A stretch of 64,000 bases of DNA, taken from positions 787,390 through 851,389 of the forward strand of contig NZ_BBJF01000005.1 in assembly GCF_000739735.1 (NCBI RefSeq), read 5' to 3'. The stretch comes from Paraburkholderia ginsengisoli NBRC 100965. GTDB lineage: Bacteria > Pseudomonadota > Gammaproteobacteria > Burkholderiales > Burkholderiaceae. Position 1 is the stretch's first letter. The number at the start of each line of letters is the position of its first letter. The translations under genes and the position numbers were made by a program. Below the pieces are notes generated by a model that did not search any database, was not told the DNA's origin, and was given only the letters and a program-made list of their open reading frames with translations. This document shows, piece after piece, positions 45,591 to 53,830 of the stretch.

Positions 45591-46628
45591 GTGAATACAT
45601 CGTCAAATTCATCGAGTCAATCCGCACCAGAAGCGGCAGGAAACCCGCAACTCCATGCGCATGAGCCGGGTTCGTCTGAGATCGTGCTGCCCGGATACAT
45701 CGAGCAGGCGCCCGATCAAATTGCCGCTGTGCCAGAACCCGCACCCGCATTGGCAGCATCTTTTGTCGCGCAACCGGTCCCGACCATCGGCGAAATCATT
45801 CGCGTCATGCCGGAAAGACGCCGGCTTTCGCAGGGTGCTGAGGCGATGCGACTGATCTCAAGCCAACCGTTCGCCGACGACCTTTTCAGCGCGGGTGTGC
45901 TGCGCACACCACGGCCGAACGTCTTTTTCAAGCATGTTGAAAAGATTGGTTGCACTTCATTAAAGAAGGCGTTGATCGATCTGATGTACCCTGGCGTACT
46001 TGAGTTGCCAGTTGAGCGTTACCACCACGATGCGCGCGCATCCGAATTCGACTGGACGCACAATGTCTCCTTCGACGTTCTGCGCACGGATATTACTGAG
46101 CACATCCTTGGCGACTGCTTGTGGGTGACCTTTTGCCGCAACCCGTATGAGCGTCTCAAGTCCTGCTATCGGGACAAAGTCGCCGCGTCTCGAGCGAGCG
46201 AGCGGGAATACACGAACTTCATCCGTCGGGAAATTCTGTTCCATCAGATGCGGAGCGGAAACTATCGCCGGGAAGACTTCAGCAACAATGGCGTAGCATC
46301 GTTCAGTGCATTCGTTCGTTTCGTCTGCAGTCCGACCGCGCCTTCCGATACACATTGGCGGCCGCAGTTGGCGATGAATGCCGCTGACATCGTACCCAAC
46401 CTCAAACTCGTACGACTCGAAAGTTTCACCGACGATCTGACAAGAGTCTTTGCTGATGATCTCGGCGTTCAGTGGTCGTCCGAGTCGAAGCAGAACACGA
46501 GCAAAGACCGACTGCATGGCGCCGAGTCGTTGCAGTACGACGAGGCACTAGCGCAACTTGTCTATGAAACCTATAAGCGCGACTTCGAATTCTTCAACTA
46601 CGAGCGCGACAGTTGGAGAGACGCTTAA
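45591..46628 (+). CDS. Sulfotransferase family 2 protein (345 aa)
   Basis: After a ~75-residue Ser/Pro/Ala-rich N-terminal tail comes a carbohydrate sulfotransferase domain. The 5'-phosphosulfate site is FKHVEKIGCTSLKKAL (residues 113-128) and the 3'-phosphate site FCRNPYERLKSCYRDK (residues 181-196). Both sites bind PAPS. APS kinase, which makes PAPS, is encoded within the same locus at 48397. Together they predict sulfation of the capsule sugar. The GTG start at 45591 has no clear ribosome site; no better in-frame start precedes the domain, so the tail length is uncertain. Confidence 0.85.
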   Translation: MNTSSNSSSQSAPEAAGNPQLHAHEPGSSEIVLPGYIEQAPDQIAAVPEPAPALAASFVAQPVPTIGEIIRVMPERRRLSQGAEAMRLISSQPFADDLFSAGVLRTPRPNVFFKHVEKIGCTSLKKALIDLMYPGVLELPVERYHHDARASEFDWTHNVSFDVLRTDITEHILGDCLWVTFCRNPYERLKSCYRDKVAASRASEREYTNFIRREILFHQMRSGNYRREDFSNNGVASFSAFVRFVCSPTAPSDTHWRPQLAMNAADIVPNLKLVRLESFTDDLTRVFADDLGVQWSSESKQNTSKDRLHGAESLQYDEALAQLVYETYKRDFEFFNYERDSWRDA

Positions 46629-46957
46629 GTTTTTGCCGAGTTCGTCCGAGGCATGGGCCAGGTTGCCTCGGATAACTGATGACGCGATCCAATGTCTCGG
46701 TCTGATGTTGAAGGTCGGACCCGAGCCGCGACCGCGATTCCAAAGGGGTACCCTTGCGCCTCTGAATTGAGATGGCGGCGCGGATGAAATGTTGCCTCAC
46801 CGCTGATGAGTCAACATTTCGGTTTGAAACGGGGTACACGGCATCCCGACATGGTGGAGAGAAGATCTCCGGATGAATAGCCGCAAGTTCGGCAGACAGA
46901 GCAAGTTCGAGGAAGTACGCCCACTCCTCGCCTCGCGCCTTCCGTCTATAACAAAAA
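46629..46957. other. Non-coding gap between convergent capsule transcripts
   Basis: A 329-nt stretch between the convergent sulfotransferase and wza genes. An inverted repeat TCCGAGGC/GCCTCGGA (46645-46652 and 46665-46672) just after the sulfotransferase stop could terminate its transcript, though no T-run follows. The remainder has no ORF with a recognisable family; an old mobile-element remnant cannot be excluded. Confidence 0.45.
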
Positions 46958-48118
46958 TTATCGGAACGTCTGAACGCCCGTAATAACCGGATAGGCAACC
47001 GAGAACACTACGTTCAGGAACTTCTGAACTTCGGCAATCGGCGCATTCGATACATACAGCAAGTCCTTGTTGTCCATCATGAAGCTCTGCGCGACGAAGA
47101 ACGAATTCGGGTCGCGTAGATTCACGCGGTACACCACAGGAACCTTGCCATCTGCGGTTGTGCGCACAGGCGAGTTAGGCCACTGGAGAGCCTTGGCGTC
47201 TTCGAGACGGAAAATGAACACACCTTGGGCATCCGAGCGGGAGTCCTCCAGCCCGCCCGACCGTGCCAAGGCCTGCGCAAGCGTAATGCCTTGGGCTTCG
47301 AAGTTGATTTCCTGATTCTTGCCAGTCGCACCAAGCGAGGTGAAACTGAACGGCTGGAACAGCGCCGTGACAACGTCGCCGGCATGCAGCGGAACATTCT
47401 GGCGAGGATCGCGAATCACCGTTTCGAGCGGCAACGAAACAACCGTATCGCCACGCGTAACTTGAATTGTGATTTTGTCGACTGGCTGATTAACACCACC
47501 TGCCGCAGCCAATGCATCGAGCAGGCGCTCACCTCGCGCGCTCAACGGCATCCGGTTACTGGTCGTTACATCGCCCACCACGGTGACGTATGATGTTGCG
47601 TTGCGCGAAAGCTTTACGAGCACTTGCGGATCGTGCGCGAGGTTCTTCAGCCGCGCTGCAATATCGCGTTGCAGTTCAGACGGCGTGCGTCCCACCGCTC
47701 TCAATTCGCCAGCAAACGGCACGTTGATCTTGCCATCGCCGTCGATGGTCTGATCCGGAAGTACTGTCACGCGTGCGTTACTCGCACCGCCCCTTGAATC
47801 CACTTGAGAGGCACCGAACAACGTTGCGGGCGGCGCCTCCCAGATCGACACTTCAATCGTGTCGCCTACGCCAAGTTGTTGCTGGAATGATGTATTAGTG
47901 CCCAGACTAGTGGAGAAATCGCCTACGTTTCGCTCAGCAAAGAGCTTGCGAGCAACGTCGTCGGTAACATCGACGATCTGGATGCCTGCAGGATTAGCTG
48001 GGGCGGCAGCCCTGTTGATCTGCGAACTGCTGGGGCCGGAAGTCGGAATACTCGAGCAACCGCCAAGCGAAGCCAGAGTAACCGCAGCAAAAAAAACATG
48101 ACAGTACAGACGCGACAT
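46958..48118 (-). CDS. wza: Outer-membrane polysaccharide export lipoprotein, Wza type (386 aa)
   Basis: A lipoprotein signal MSRLYCHVFFAAVTLASLGGC (lipid Cys at residue 21) is followed by the Poly_export domain (LGVGDTIEVSIWEAP...INVPFAGELRAVGRTPSELQRDIAARL) and SLBB domains (SYVTVVGDVTTSNRMPLSARGERLLDALAAAGG). It forms the octameric outer-membrane channel through which capsule leaves the cell, joined to KpsE and the ABC transporter. The length is near that of E. coli Wza. It is on the minus strand, convergent with the sulfotransferase; the B. pseudomallei equivalent is wcbC. Confidence 0.92.
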   Translation of the reverse strand: MSRLYCHVFFAAVTLASLGGCSSIPTSGPSSSQINRAAAPANPAGIQIVDVTDDVARKLFAERNVGDFSTSLGTNTSFQQQLGVGDTIEVSIWEAPPATLFGASQVDSRGGASNARVTVLPDQTIDGDGKINVPFAGELRAVGRTPSELQRDIAARLKNLAHDPQVLVKLSRNATSYVTVVGDVTTSNRMPLSARGERLLDALAAAGGVNQPVDKITIQVTRGDTVVSLPLETVIRDPRQNVPLHAGDVVTALFQPFSFTSLGATGKNQEINFEAQGITLAQALARSGGLEDSRSDAQGVFIFRLEDAKALQWPNSPVRTTADGKVPVVYRVNLRDPNSFFVAQSFMMDNKDLLYVSNAPIAEVQKFLNVVFSVAYPVITGVQTFR

Positions 48119-48146
48119 TTTTATTGCACGAGTTAGTAATTAAGTT

Positions 48147-48179
48147 CGGCACAAATTGTCTCACGCTGCCGGGCTGAAT
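48147..48179. repeat. 33-nt imperfect direct repeat, copy 1
   Basis: A stretch upstream of wza that matches 49398-49430 at 27 of 33 positions in the same orientation; the block AATTGTCTCACGC is identical. The two copies flank the cysC gene and its surroundings. Confidence 0.6.
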
Positions 48180-48374
48180 AGCACAATGCGTCGAAAATTT
48201 CGCGCAGTTGAGCCCGAAAAACATCGCTGCCAAGCGTATGGTGTTGGTGCGCCAGGCGATTTGCCATAGCGCGACATGAGCAATGAGAAATCCTCGCGTC
48301 GCATTGGCACATGACCTTTTTCAGATAGCCGCTATTCCATCTTTCAGTTAATGCCACCTGAAAACACGAGCCAC

Positions 48375-48413
48375 ATGCAGGCACATGCGGCAATATTCAC
48401 ATGTGACCTGCAT
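48375..48413 (-). terminator. Stem-loop over the cysC stop codon (possible terminator)
   Basis: Arms 48375-48387 and 48400-48413 pair over 13 bp with one bulged A (ATGCAGGCACATG / CATGTGACCTGCAT) and a 12-nt loop. In the cysC direction a short TTTT follows about 10 nt after the stem. It may end the cysC transcript or protect its 3' end. Confidence 0.4.
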
Positions 48414-49053
48414 GCCCCGGCTTGTGGCCAGCGCGCGCCTCGTCCGCCACGGTGCTGAGCGATCCAAGTGCGGCCAGAATTTGCCGCAGCCCATCTTCCG
48501 GGCTCAGTTTATCCGTATTCAGACGTAGCTCAGGATTGATGGGCGCCTCATAGGGCGAATCGATTCCCGTAAACTTTGCCAGCAAACCGCTGCGGGCCAT
48601 TTTATAAAGACCCTTGGTATCACGTGCCTCGACCACCTCAAGCGGCGCATCCACATGAACCTCGAAGAATTGACCGCTAGCGAACAACGCCCGGGCGGCG
48701 TCCCGGTCCGCTCGAAACGGGGAAATAAACGAAGCGATCACGATCAGCCCAGCGTCGACCATCAAGCGGGCAACCTCGGCTGCCCGTCGGATACTTTCCC
48801 TACGCCCCGCGTCGGAGAAATTCAGATCGTTGTTCAAACCAAGGCGCAGATTGTCGCCGTCGAGAAGAAATGTGTGAAATCCGAGAGCGTGCAACTCGCT
48901 ATCGAGAAGACACGCCAGAGTGGATTTGCCCGCGCCGGACATGCCAGTAAGCCAAACGACCAACGGACGCTGCTGTTTCATGGATGCCCGATGTGCACCG
49001 GGCACCAACGCTGACATCGGGACTACGGGACCGGTAGAACTCGTTTCCATCAT
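48397..49053 (-). CDS. cysC: Adenylyl-sulfate (APS) kinase (218 aa)
   Basis: It phosphorylates APS to PAPS. Walker [10 protein letters not shown], the [34 protein letters not shown] block, [13 protein letters not shown] and the lid region [27 protein letters not shown] are all present, as in stand-alone CysC. A His-rich tail [10 protein letters not shown] is unusual. The start at 49053 (or 49050) precedes METSSTGP. No cysD or cysN is nearby, so ATP sulfurylase must come from elsewhere. Its position within the capsule locus, with a PAPS-binding sulfotransferase 1.8 kb away, points to dedicated PAPS supply. Confidence 0.93.
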   Translation of the reverse strand: MMETSSTGPVVPMSALVPGAHRASMKQQRPLVVWLTGMSGAGKSTLACLLDSELHALGFHTFLLDGDNLRLGLNNDLNFSDAGRRESIRRAAEVARLMVDAGLIVIASFISPFRADRDAARALFASGQFFEVHVDAPLEVVEARDTKGLYKMARSGLLAKFTGIDSPYEAPINPELRLNTDKLSPEDGLRQILAALGSLSTVADEARAGHKPGHAGHM

Positions 49054-49505
49054 TCTCAGATATATTAATAGTTGTATCCGAAGTACACGTCGCGTAAGCA
49101 TGGTCAGTCTTTCAGGCTTTACTTTGGTTCGACATGATCTCCAGGCCAGATATCAGAGGTCGGCATCGTGGCCCCCCGGCTTGACCACCTGATGGTATCG
49201 CGGCCAGCCTGCACGGCGGCCTCCCCATCCTCATCAAAACGCTTTGTGCTGCTGCGCTTTTCACAGAATCGTGCATGCGATCGTCGATAAGAGACGAATT
49301 CACGCCTCCCAATAAGCTCCTTAGCTGAGCAGACACAACGACAATAATGTCGTGCAGTGGTAGCCGCCCCCAGCATTACCCAGTTGTTACAAGACGCCGG
49401 CGCGAATTGTCTCACGCAGTCGGGTAGAATGGGACGCTGCAATAAAAAAGCCCCCATTAAAGCGACCATCCGGTCGTCGCGAAAGCTACTACCGCAACTA
49501 CTTCA
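49054..49505. promoter_or_regulatory. Divergent non-coding region between cysC and the GT4 gene
   Basis: A 452-nt gap containing copy 2 of the 33-nt repeat (49398-49430), which ends in TAGAAT, a candidate -10 box for the plus-strand GT4-kpsC operon. On the minus strand an AT-rich stretch at 49055-49080 could hold the cysC promoter. No protein-like ORF is supported. Confidence 0.45.
49398..49430. repeat. 33-nt imperfect direct repeat, copy 2
   Basis: It matches 48147-48179 at 27 of 33 positions. Here it lies 75 nt before the GT4 gene and carries CGGGTAGAAT at its end, so it may be the working promoter copy; copy 1 has CTGAAT at the same place. Confidence 0.6.
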
Positions 49506-50654
49506 GTGTCAACCATCTTCCTGGACGTCACGCGACTCGTCAATCGCCTATATGACGGCCTCTTGCCCACCGGCGTAGATCGCGTCGGCCTCGCTTACAT
49601 AGAAAAATACGGCGCCAGAGCACGCGCAGTCCTGAGCGAACGCGGATTCTCCACCGTTTTAACGGAACGCAGTTCACAGCAAACGTTTGATGCTGTACTT
49701 TCATCCACTCGAAATAAAACTTCAATCCGCGCATTAATCGCCCGCGCCTGCTTTAATCGTCTGCGAGAAACAAGACTCAACGGAATTCTGTTGCACACAA
49801 GTCACAACGGGATGGAATTCAGCCGCTATTACCGCGCGATGGCACGACGCCAGATTCGTCCCGTGTTCATGGTTCACGACTTGATCCCGCTGACCCACGC
49901 CGAATATTGCCGCCCAGGCGTCGACGCAACGCATCGTCACCGCATCCAGACCGCGCTGAAGCACGCCAGCGGCCTGATCGCCAACTCCCAGGCCACCCTC
50001 GACTCGCTCGCGGTCGAAGCGCAACGCGCCAGCCTTCCGCTCCCTCCCACCGTGGTCGCGCACCTGGCGTCAGGCGTCAGTCATAGTCATCCCACACCAC
50101 GCCCGCTCCCCGCCCCCTACTTCGTCATGCTCGGCACCATCGAGCCGCGCAAGAACCACTGGTTCATCCTGCACGTGTGGCGCCGTCTGATAGAACAGCT
50201 AGGCGCGGCCGCACCCAAGCTGTTGATCATCGGCCGCCGCGGCTGGGAATGCGAAAACGTCGTCGATATGCTGGAGCGTTGCGAAAGTCTGAAAGGCGTC
50301 GTGATAGAAGAAGCACACTGCTCCGACGAGCAGCTTCACACTTATCTGCAGCACGCACAGGCGTTGTTATTCCCGTCGTTCGTCGAAGGCTACGGCATGC
50401 CGCTCGCTGAAGCACTCGCGCTGAAAGTGCCGGTACTCGCGAGCGATCTCGACGTCTTCCACGAAATCGCCGACGACATTCCCGACTACCTCGACCCGCT
50501 CGACGGCCCCGGTTGGCGCGCGCGCATTCACGCCTACGCTCGCGCGGATAGCCCCGAGCGCGCTGCCCAGTTGACGCGCATCGAACGCTTTCGAGAGCCG
50601 ACCTGGGCGGAGCATTTCGAGCGCGTCGACGGCTTTCTCGAGACGTTGCGTTAA
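49506..50654 (+). CDS. Family 4-type glycosyltransferase (382 aa)
   Basis: A GT-B retaining glycosyltransferase. An N-terminal domain (MVHDLIPLTHAEYCRPG) precedes the hinge YFVMLGTIEPRKNHWFIL, and the donor site FPSFVEGYGMPLAEALALKVPVLASDLDVFHEI (the EX7E-type motif) lies near residues 295-325. It likely adds a capsule backbone sugar and corresponds in position to wcbB. The GTG start at 49506 has no obvious ribosome site. kpsC begins 5 nt after its stop, so the two are cotranscribed. Confidence 0.88.
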   Translation: MSTIFLDVTRLVNRLYDGLLPTGVDRVGLAYIEKYGARARAVLSERGFSTVLTERSSQQTFDAVLSSTRNKTSIRALIARACFNRLRETRLNGILLHTSHNGMEFSRYYRAMARRQIRPVFMVHDLIPLTHAEYCRPGVDATHRHRIQTALKHASGLIANSQATLDSLAVEAQRASLPLPPTVVAHLASGVSHSHPTPRPLPAPYFVMLGTIEPRKNHWFILHVWRRLIEQLGAAAPKLLIIGRRGWECENVVDMLERCESLKGVVIEEAHCSDEQLHTYLQHAQALLFPSFVEGYGMPLAEALALKVPVLASDLDVFHEIADDIPDYLDPLDGPGWRARIHAYARADSPERAAQLTRIERFREPTWAEHFERVDGFLETLR

Positions 50655-50659
50655 ATGAA

Positions 50660-52717
50660 ATGAAGCAACGCGGCGCAGAAGAACGGGTACTTGAAAGTCG
50701 GGCGATCGATCTGCGCGCTATCACGCGCGGTTGGCGCACACTCAGCACGTTCAGCAAGCGGTCTGAATATCTGTGGATCGATCGTTGGCACGGGCGCGTC
50801 GCGTTGCGCTTCGCGCGTCCGTGCGGAAAAAATATGCGTGCCGCGTGGCCCGGGCCGGTGTGGTCGCGCGGACCCGTCGGCTCGCCGTTGCTGTCATGGC
50901 TCGCCATGCCGCTGCTCGACGCCAGCGCCGAAGCATTCGCTTCGGCACTAAATTCAGCGCTTGCCACGTCAATCGAGCACGACTCCCCGAGCGGCGATTT
51001 GCGCACGGTCGAGATCGAGCGACTGATGAAACGGTTTGCGCGCAGCCGTGCATCGACACTTCGTCGATCGCACACCGCTTGCCCGGTCGCATTGCTCGAA
51101 GCGAGCCACACAACGCGCGTCCTGTTGATCGACGAGCGCATGCGCTCCAACCGGCTCTGCGCCATTCCCACTCGCCACTCACCGCAAGCCTTTACGCGGA
51201 TGCTGCAAGCTGCGCGCGAAGCTCATCCGCAAGCCGAATTCTGGCTCGCGCGATCGGACGCCGCTGGCCGCGGGCGCTGGCTTTCCGAACTCGCGGACGA
51301 TATCCCGTCCGGCACCCGCCGTATCGCCAAAAATGAATCGTTGTGCGCGGCGCTACCCCACGTCGATCACGTTTATACGCTAGCCGCATCGGAAGGCATG
51401 CAGGCATTGCTGGCCGGCGTGCCACTGCATGTGTTCGGCGCGCCGTATTACGCAGGCTGGGGTTTGACCCACGACGAGTTGCGTTTTCCAGAGCGCACCG
51501 CCCGCCCCACGCTCTCAGCGTTATTCGAAACGGTATTCGTGCGCTTCACGCGCTACCTGAATCCAGCCACGCACGCACCCGGCACGCTCGACGATCTGCT
51601 CGACAGCATCGAACTGCAGCAAGCGGTCCAGCAATGTTTCAGCGATCTTCGACAGGTCGCGGCGCTGCGCTTCCAGTGGTGGAAGCGTCCGTTTGCGACG
51701 CCGTACATCGGCGCTGGTGATGGCGCACTGCGCTGGACGCACGCGCCGCAATCCGTGCGAGCGAATGAATGCGCGGTGCTATGGGGCGCGCGCAGCGCCG
51801 ACGGTCTCGCCCCGGACGTACGCCGCGTCAGAATCGAAGACGGCTTCTTTCATTCGACGGGTCTCGGCTCCGATATGATCGCGCCGCGCAGTCAGGTGAT
51901 CGATCGTCGCGGCCTTTATTTCGACGCCAGCCAGCCGAGCGATCTGAGCGTACTGCTCAACGAAACGGAGTTCAGCGAAGCCGAGCTGGCTCGCGCCGCG
52001 GCGTTGCGCAGCAAGGTCGTGCAACTCGGTGTCACCAAATACAACCTTGGCCGACGCCGCCCGAGCTGGAGCGCTCCGGCGGGCCAGCACGTGGTGCTGG
52101 TTCCGGGGCAAGTCGCCGACGACGCCTCGATTCGCCTCGGCACGCGCGCGATCGGCACTGCCGACGCACTACTTCGCGAAGTGCGCAGACTGCGTCCCGA
52201 TGCATTCGTGGTCTACAAGCCACATCCCGATGTTCTGTCGGGCAATCGCAACGGCCTGATCGACGCGCAGTTACTCGCGGATGTCGTCGACACCGAAGCG
52301 GATCTGCTGTCGCTCGTCGATGCGGCGCACGAAGTCCACACGCTGTCGTCGCTCGCGGGCTTCGATGCGTTGTTGCGCGGCAAGACGGTCTTCACCTACG
52401 GCCTGCCGTTCTACGCAGGCTGGGGGCTCACACATGACGCGCTCGCGCCGGTGCCGTGGCGGCATCGCACGCTGACGCTGGATATGTTGTGCGCGGGCGT
52501 GCTGCTGCGCTACCCGCTCTACTTCGACTGGAATACGCGGCTTTTCACGACGCCGGAAGCCGTGGTTGAGCAGCTCGCACCGCAAGCCGCCCGGCCGCTC
52601 AAAAAGGTGCGCGGCAACCGGATGCGGCCGTTACTGAAAGCCCTTCGCTGGACCCGCAACGGGCTCCTGCATGCGGTATGGCGTTTCCAGCAAAGATTCA
52701 CGTCATACTCGAAGTGA
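50660..52717 (+). CDS. kpsC: Capsule Kdo-linker transferase, KpsC type (685 aa)
   Basis: It has the internal duplication typical of KpsC: two copies of a Kdo-transferase module, each ending with the same sequence, FGAPYYAGWGLTHDELRFPERT near residue 265 and YGLPFYAGWGLTHDALAPVPWRHRT near 590. HPQAEFWLARSD and RPDAFVVYKPHPDVLSGNR are the paired substrate-binding blocks. KpsC extends the poly-Kdo linker after KpsS adds the first Kdo. The length is usual for the family. It follows the GT4 gene and is convergent with the cyo operon. It equals wcbA. Confidence 0.9.
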   Translation: MKQRGAEERVLESRAIDLRAITRGWRTLSTFSKRSEYLWIDRWHGRVALRFARPCGKNMRAAWPGPVWSRGPVGSPLLSWLAMPLLDASAEAFASALNSALATSIEHDSPSGDLRTVEIERLMKRFARSRASTLRRSHTACPVALLEASHTTRVLLIDERMRSNRLCAIPTRHSPQAFTRMLQAAREAHPQAEFWLARSDAAGRGRWLSELADDIPSGTRRIAKNESLCAALPHVDHVYTLAASEGMQALLAGVPLHVFGAPYYAGWGLTHDELRFPERTARPTLSALFETVFVRFTRYLNPATHAPGTLDDLLDSIELQQAVQQCFSDLRQVAALRFQWWKRPFATPYIGAGDGALRWTHAPQSVRANECAVLWGARSADGLAPDVRRVRIEDGFFHSTGLGSDMIAPRSQVIDRRGLYFDASQPSDLSVLLNETEFSEAELARAAALRSKVVQLGVTKYNLGRRRPSWSAPAGQHVVLVPGQVADDASIRLGTRAIGTADALLREVRRLRPDAFVVYKPHPDVLSGNRNGLIDAQLLADVVDTEADLLSLVDAAHEVHTLSSLAGFDALLRGKTVFTYGLPFYAGWGLTHDALAPVPWRHRTLTLDMLCAGVLLRYPLYFDWNTRLFTTPEAVVEQLAPQAARPLKKVRGNRMRPLLKALRWTRNGLLHAVWRFQQRFTSYSK

Positions 52718-52806
52718 GACAACCAAAACCTTCACCCACGGCGAATGCGTGTGCGGCACAACTTGCGGCCAACCACGGATCCCGGAACGGTTTCAGACAG
52801 CCATGA

Positions 52807-52842
52807 AAAAGCCCCGCAAGACTTCCGTCTCGCGGGGCTTTT
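52807..52842. terminator. Bidirectional intrinsic terminator between kpsC and cyoD
   Basis: A perfect stem AAAAGCCCCGC / GCGGGGCTTTT (52807-52817 and 52832-52842) with A-run and T-run on either side, and a short inner AGAC/GTCT pairing in the loop. It can stop the capsule transcript from the left and the cyo transcript from the right. Confidence 0.9.
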
Positions 52843-52867
52843 CATTTGCGGCTAAAGCGTTTTCCGC

Positions 52868-53209
52868 TTACCGCGACATCATATTCATACTAACGTTATG
52901 CATGACCCACAACGTCCCGCCGATCACAATAACAGCGGTCAACGCGGTAAAAGCAAACGCCGTCACATTCCAGCGCTGCTCCGACGACGTATTCATGTGC
53001 AGGAAGAACACCAGGTGCACGACGATCTGCACGAGCGCGAGAGCCGCGATCGCGAACAGCGCGTTCTGCCCCGTCAACGTCCCCGTCATCACGAGGCCGA
53101 ACGCCGCGACCGTCAGAATGACGGACAGCACAAAGCCCGTCATGTAGCTGCCGAAGCTGCCGTGGCTTCCACCCGAGTGTGCTGAGTGTGCGTTATGGCT
53201 ATGGTCCAT
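52868..53209 (-). CDS. cyoD: Cytochrome o ubiquinol oxidase subunit IV (113 aa)
   Basis: Three membrane helices are visible (GSYMTGFVLSVILTVAAFGLVMTG, ALFAIAALALVQIVVHLVFFLHM, FAFTALTAVIVIGGTLWVMHNVSMNMM), as in CyoD. The subunit helps to assemble the CuB centre of the bo3 oxidase. A His-rich N terminus (MDHSHNAHSAHSGGSHGS) is common in betaproteobacterial CyoD. The ATG follows directly on the cyoC TAA stop. It is last in the cyoABCD operon; no cyoE follows. Confidence 0.93.
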   Translation of the reverse strand: MDHSHNAHSAHSGGSHGSFGSYMTGFVLSVILTVAAFGLVMTGTLTGQNALFAIAALALVQIVVHLVFFLHMNTSSEQRWNVTAFAFTALTAVIVIGGTLWVMHNVSMNMMSR

Positions 53210-53830
53210 TTAGATCACGCTCGCAAGATAGACAAAGGTGAAGACGCCGATCCACACGACGTCCAGAAAGTGCCAGAAAAGGCTCAGGCACGTCAGACGG
53301 ATCATGTCGCGTTCGGTCAGGTCGCGGTGACCCATCACCTGGACGGCAAGCACGACCATCCACAGCAGGCCGAACGTGACGTGCAGACCGTGCGTGCCGA
53401 CCAGCGTGAAGAACGACGACAGGAACGCGCTGCGGCTCGGACCTGCACCTTCGGCGATCAGGTGCGAGAACTCGCGCATTTCCAGTACCAGGAACGCGAG
53501 ACCCAGCAGGAACGTCACGCCGAGCCAGAAGAGCAATGCGCCCTTGCGGTTCTTGTGCGCGCCCAGCATCGCGAAACCGTACGTGATACTGCTCAGCAGC
53601 AGCATCGTCGTTTCCAGCGCCACGCCTGGAATCTCGAATAGATCCTTACCGGTCGGGCCACCGGCGAACTGGTGGCTCATCACCGCGAACACCGCGAACA
53701 GCGACGCAAAGATGATGCAGTCGGTCATCAGGTACAGCCAGAAGCCGAATACCGAATGCGACGGCGGGTGATCGGCGTGATGCGCATCGTGGTGATGCGC
53801 GTCGGCCGTAAGCGTGTTGTTTGACATCAA
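53210..53830 (-). CDS. cyoC: Cytochrome o ubiquinol oxidase subunit III (206 aa)
   Basis: Five membrane helices and the haem-copper oxidase subunit III signatures [48 protein letters not shown] and [16 protein letters not shown] are present. It overlaps cyoB by 4 nt (ATGA) and is followed directly by cyoD. It is a structural subunit of the bo3 quinol oxidase, lacking metal centres. Confidence 0.95.
   Translation of the reverse strand: MMSNNTLTADAHHHDAHHADHPPSHSVFGFWLYLMTDCIIFASLFAVFAVMSHQFAGGPTGKDLFEIPGVALETTMLLLSSITYGFAMLGAHKNRKGALLFWLGVTFLLGLAFLVLEMREFSHLIAEGAGPSRSAFLSSFFTLVGTHGLHVTFGLLWMVVLAVQVMGHRDLTERDMIRLTCLSLFWHFLDVVWIGVFTFVYLASVI

Noticed and set aside
46629..46957. Possible insertion-sequence remnant between sulfotransferase and wza
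   Set aside because: No terminal inverted repeats, target duplication or transposase motif could be identified.
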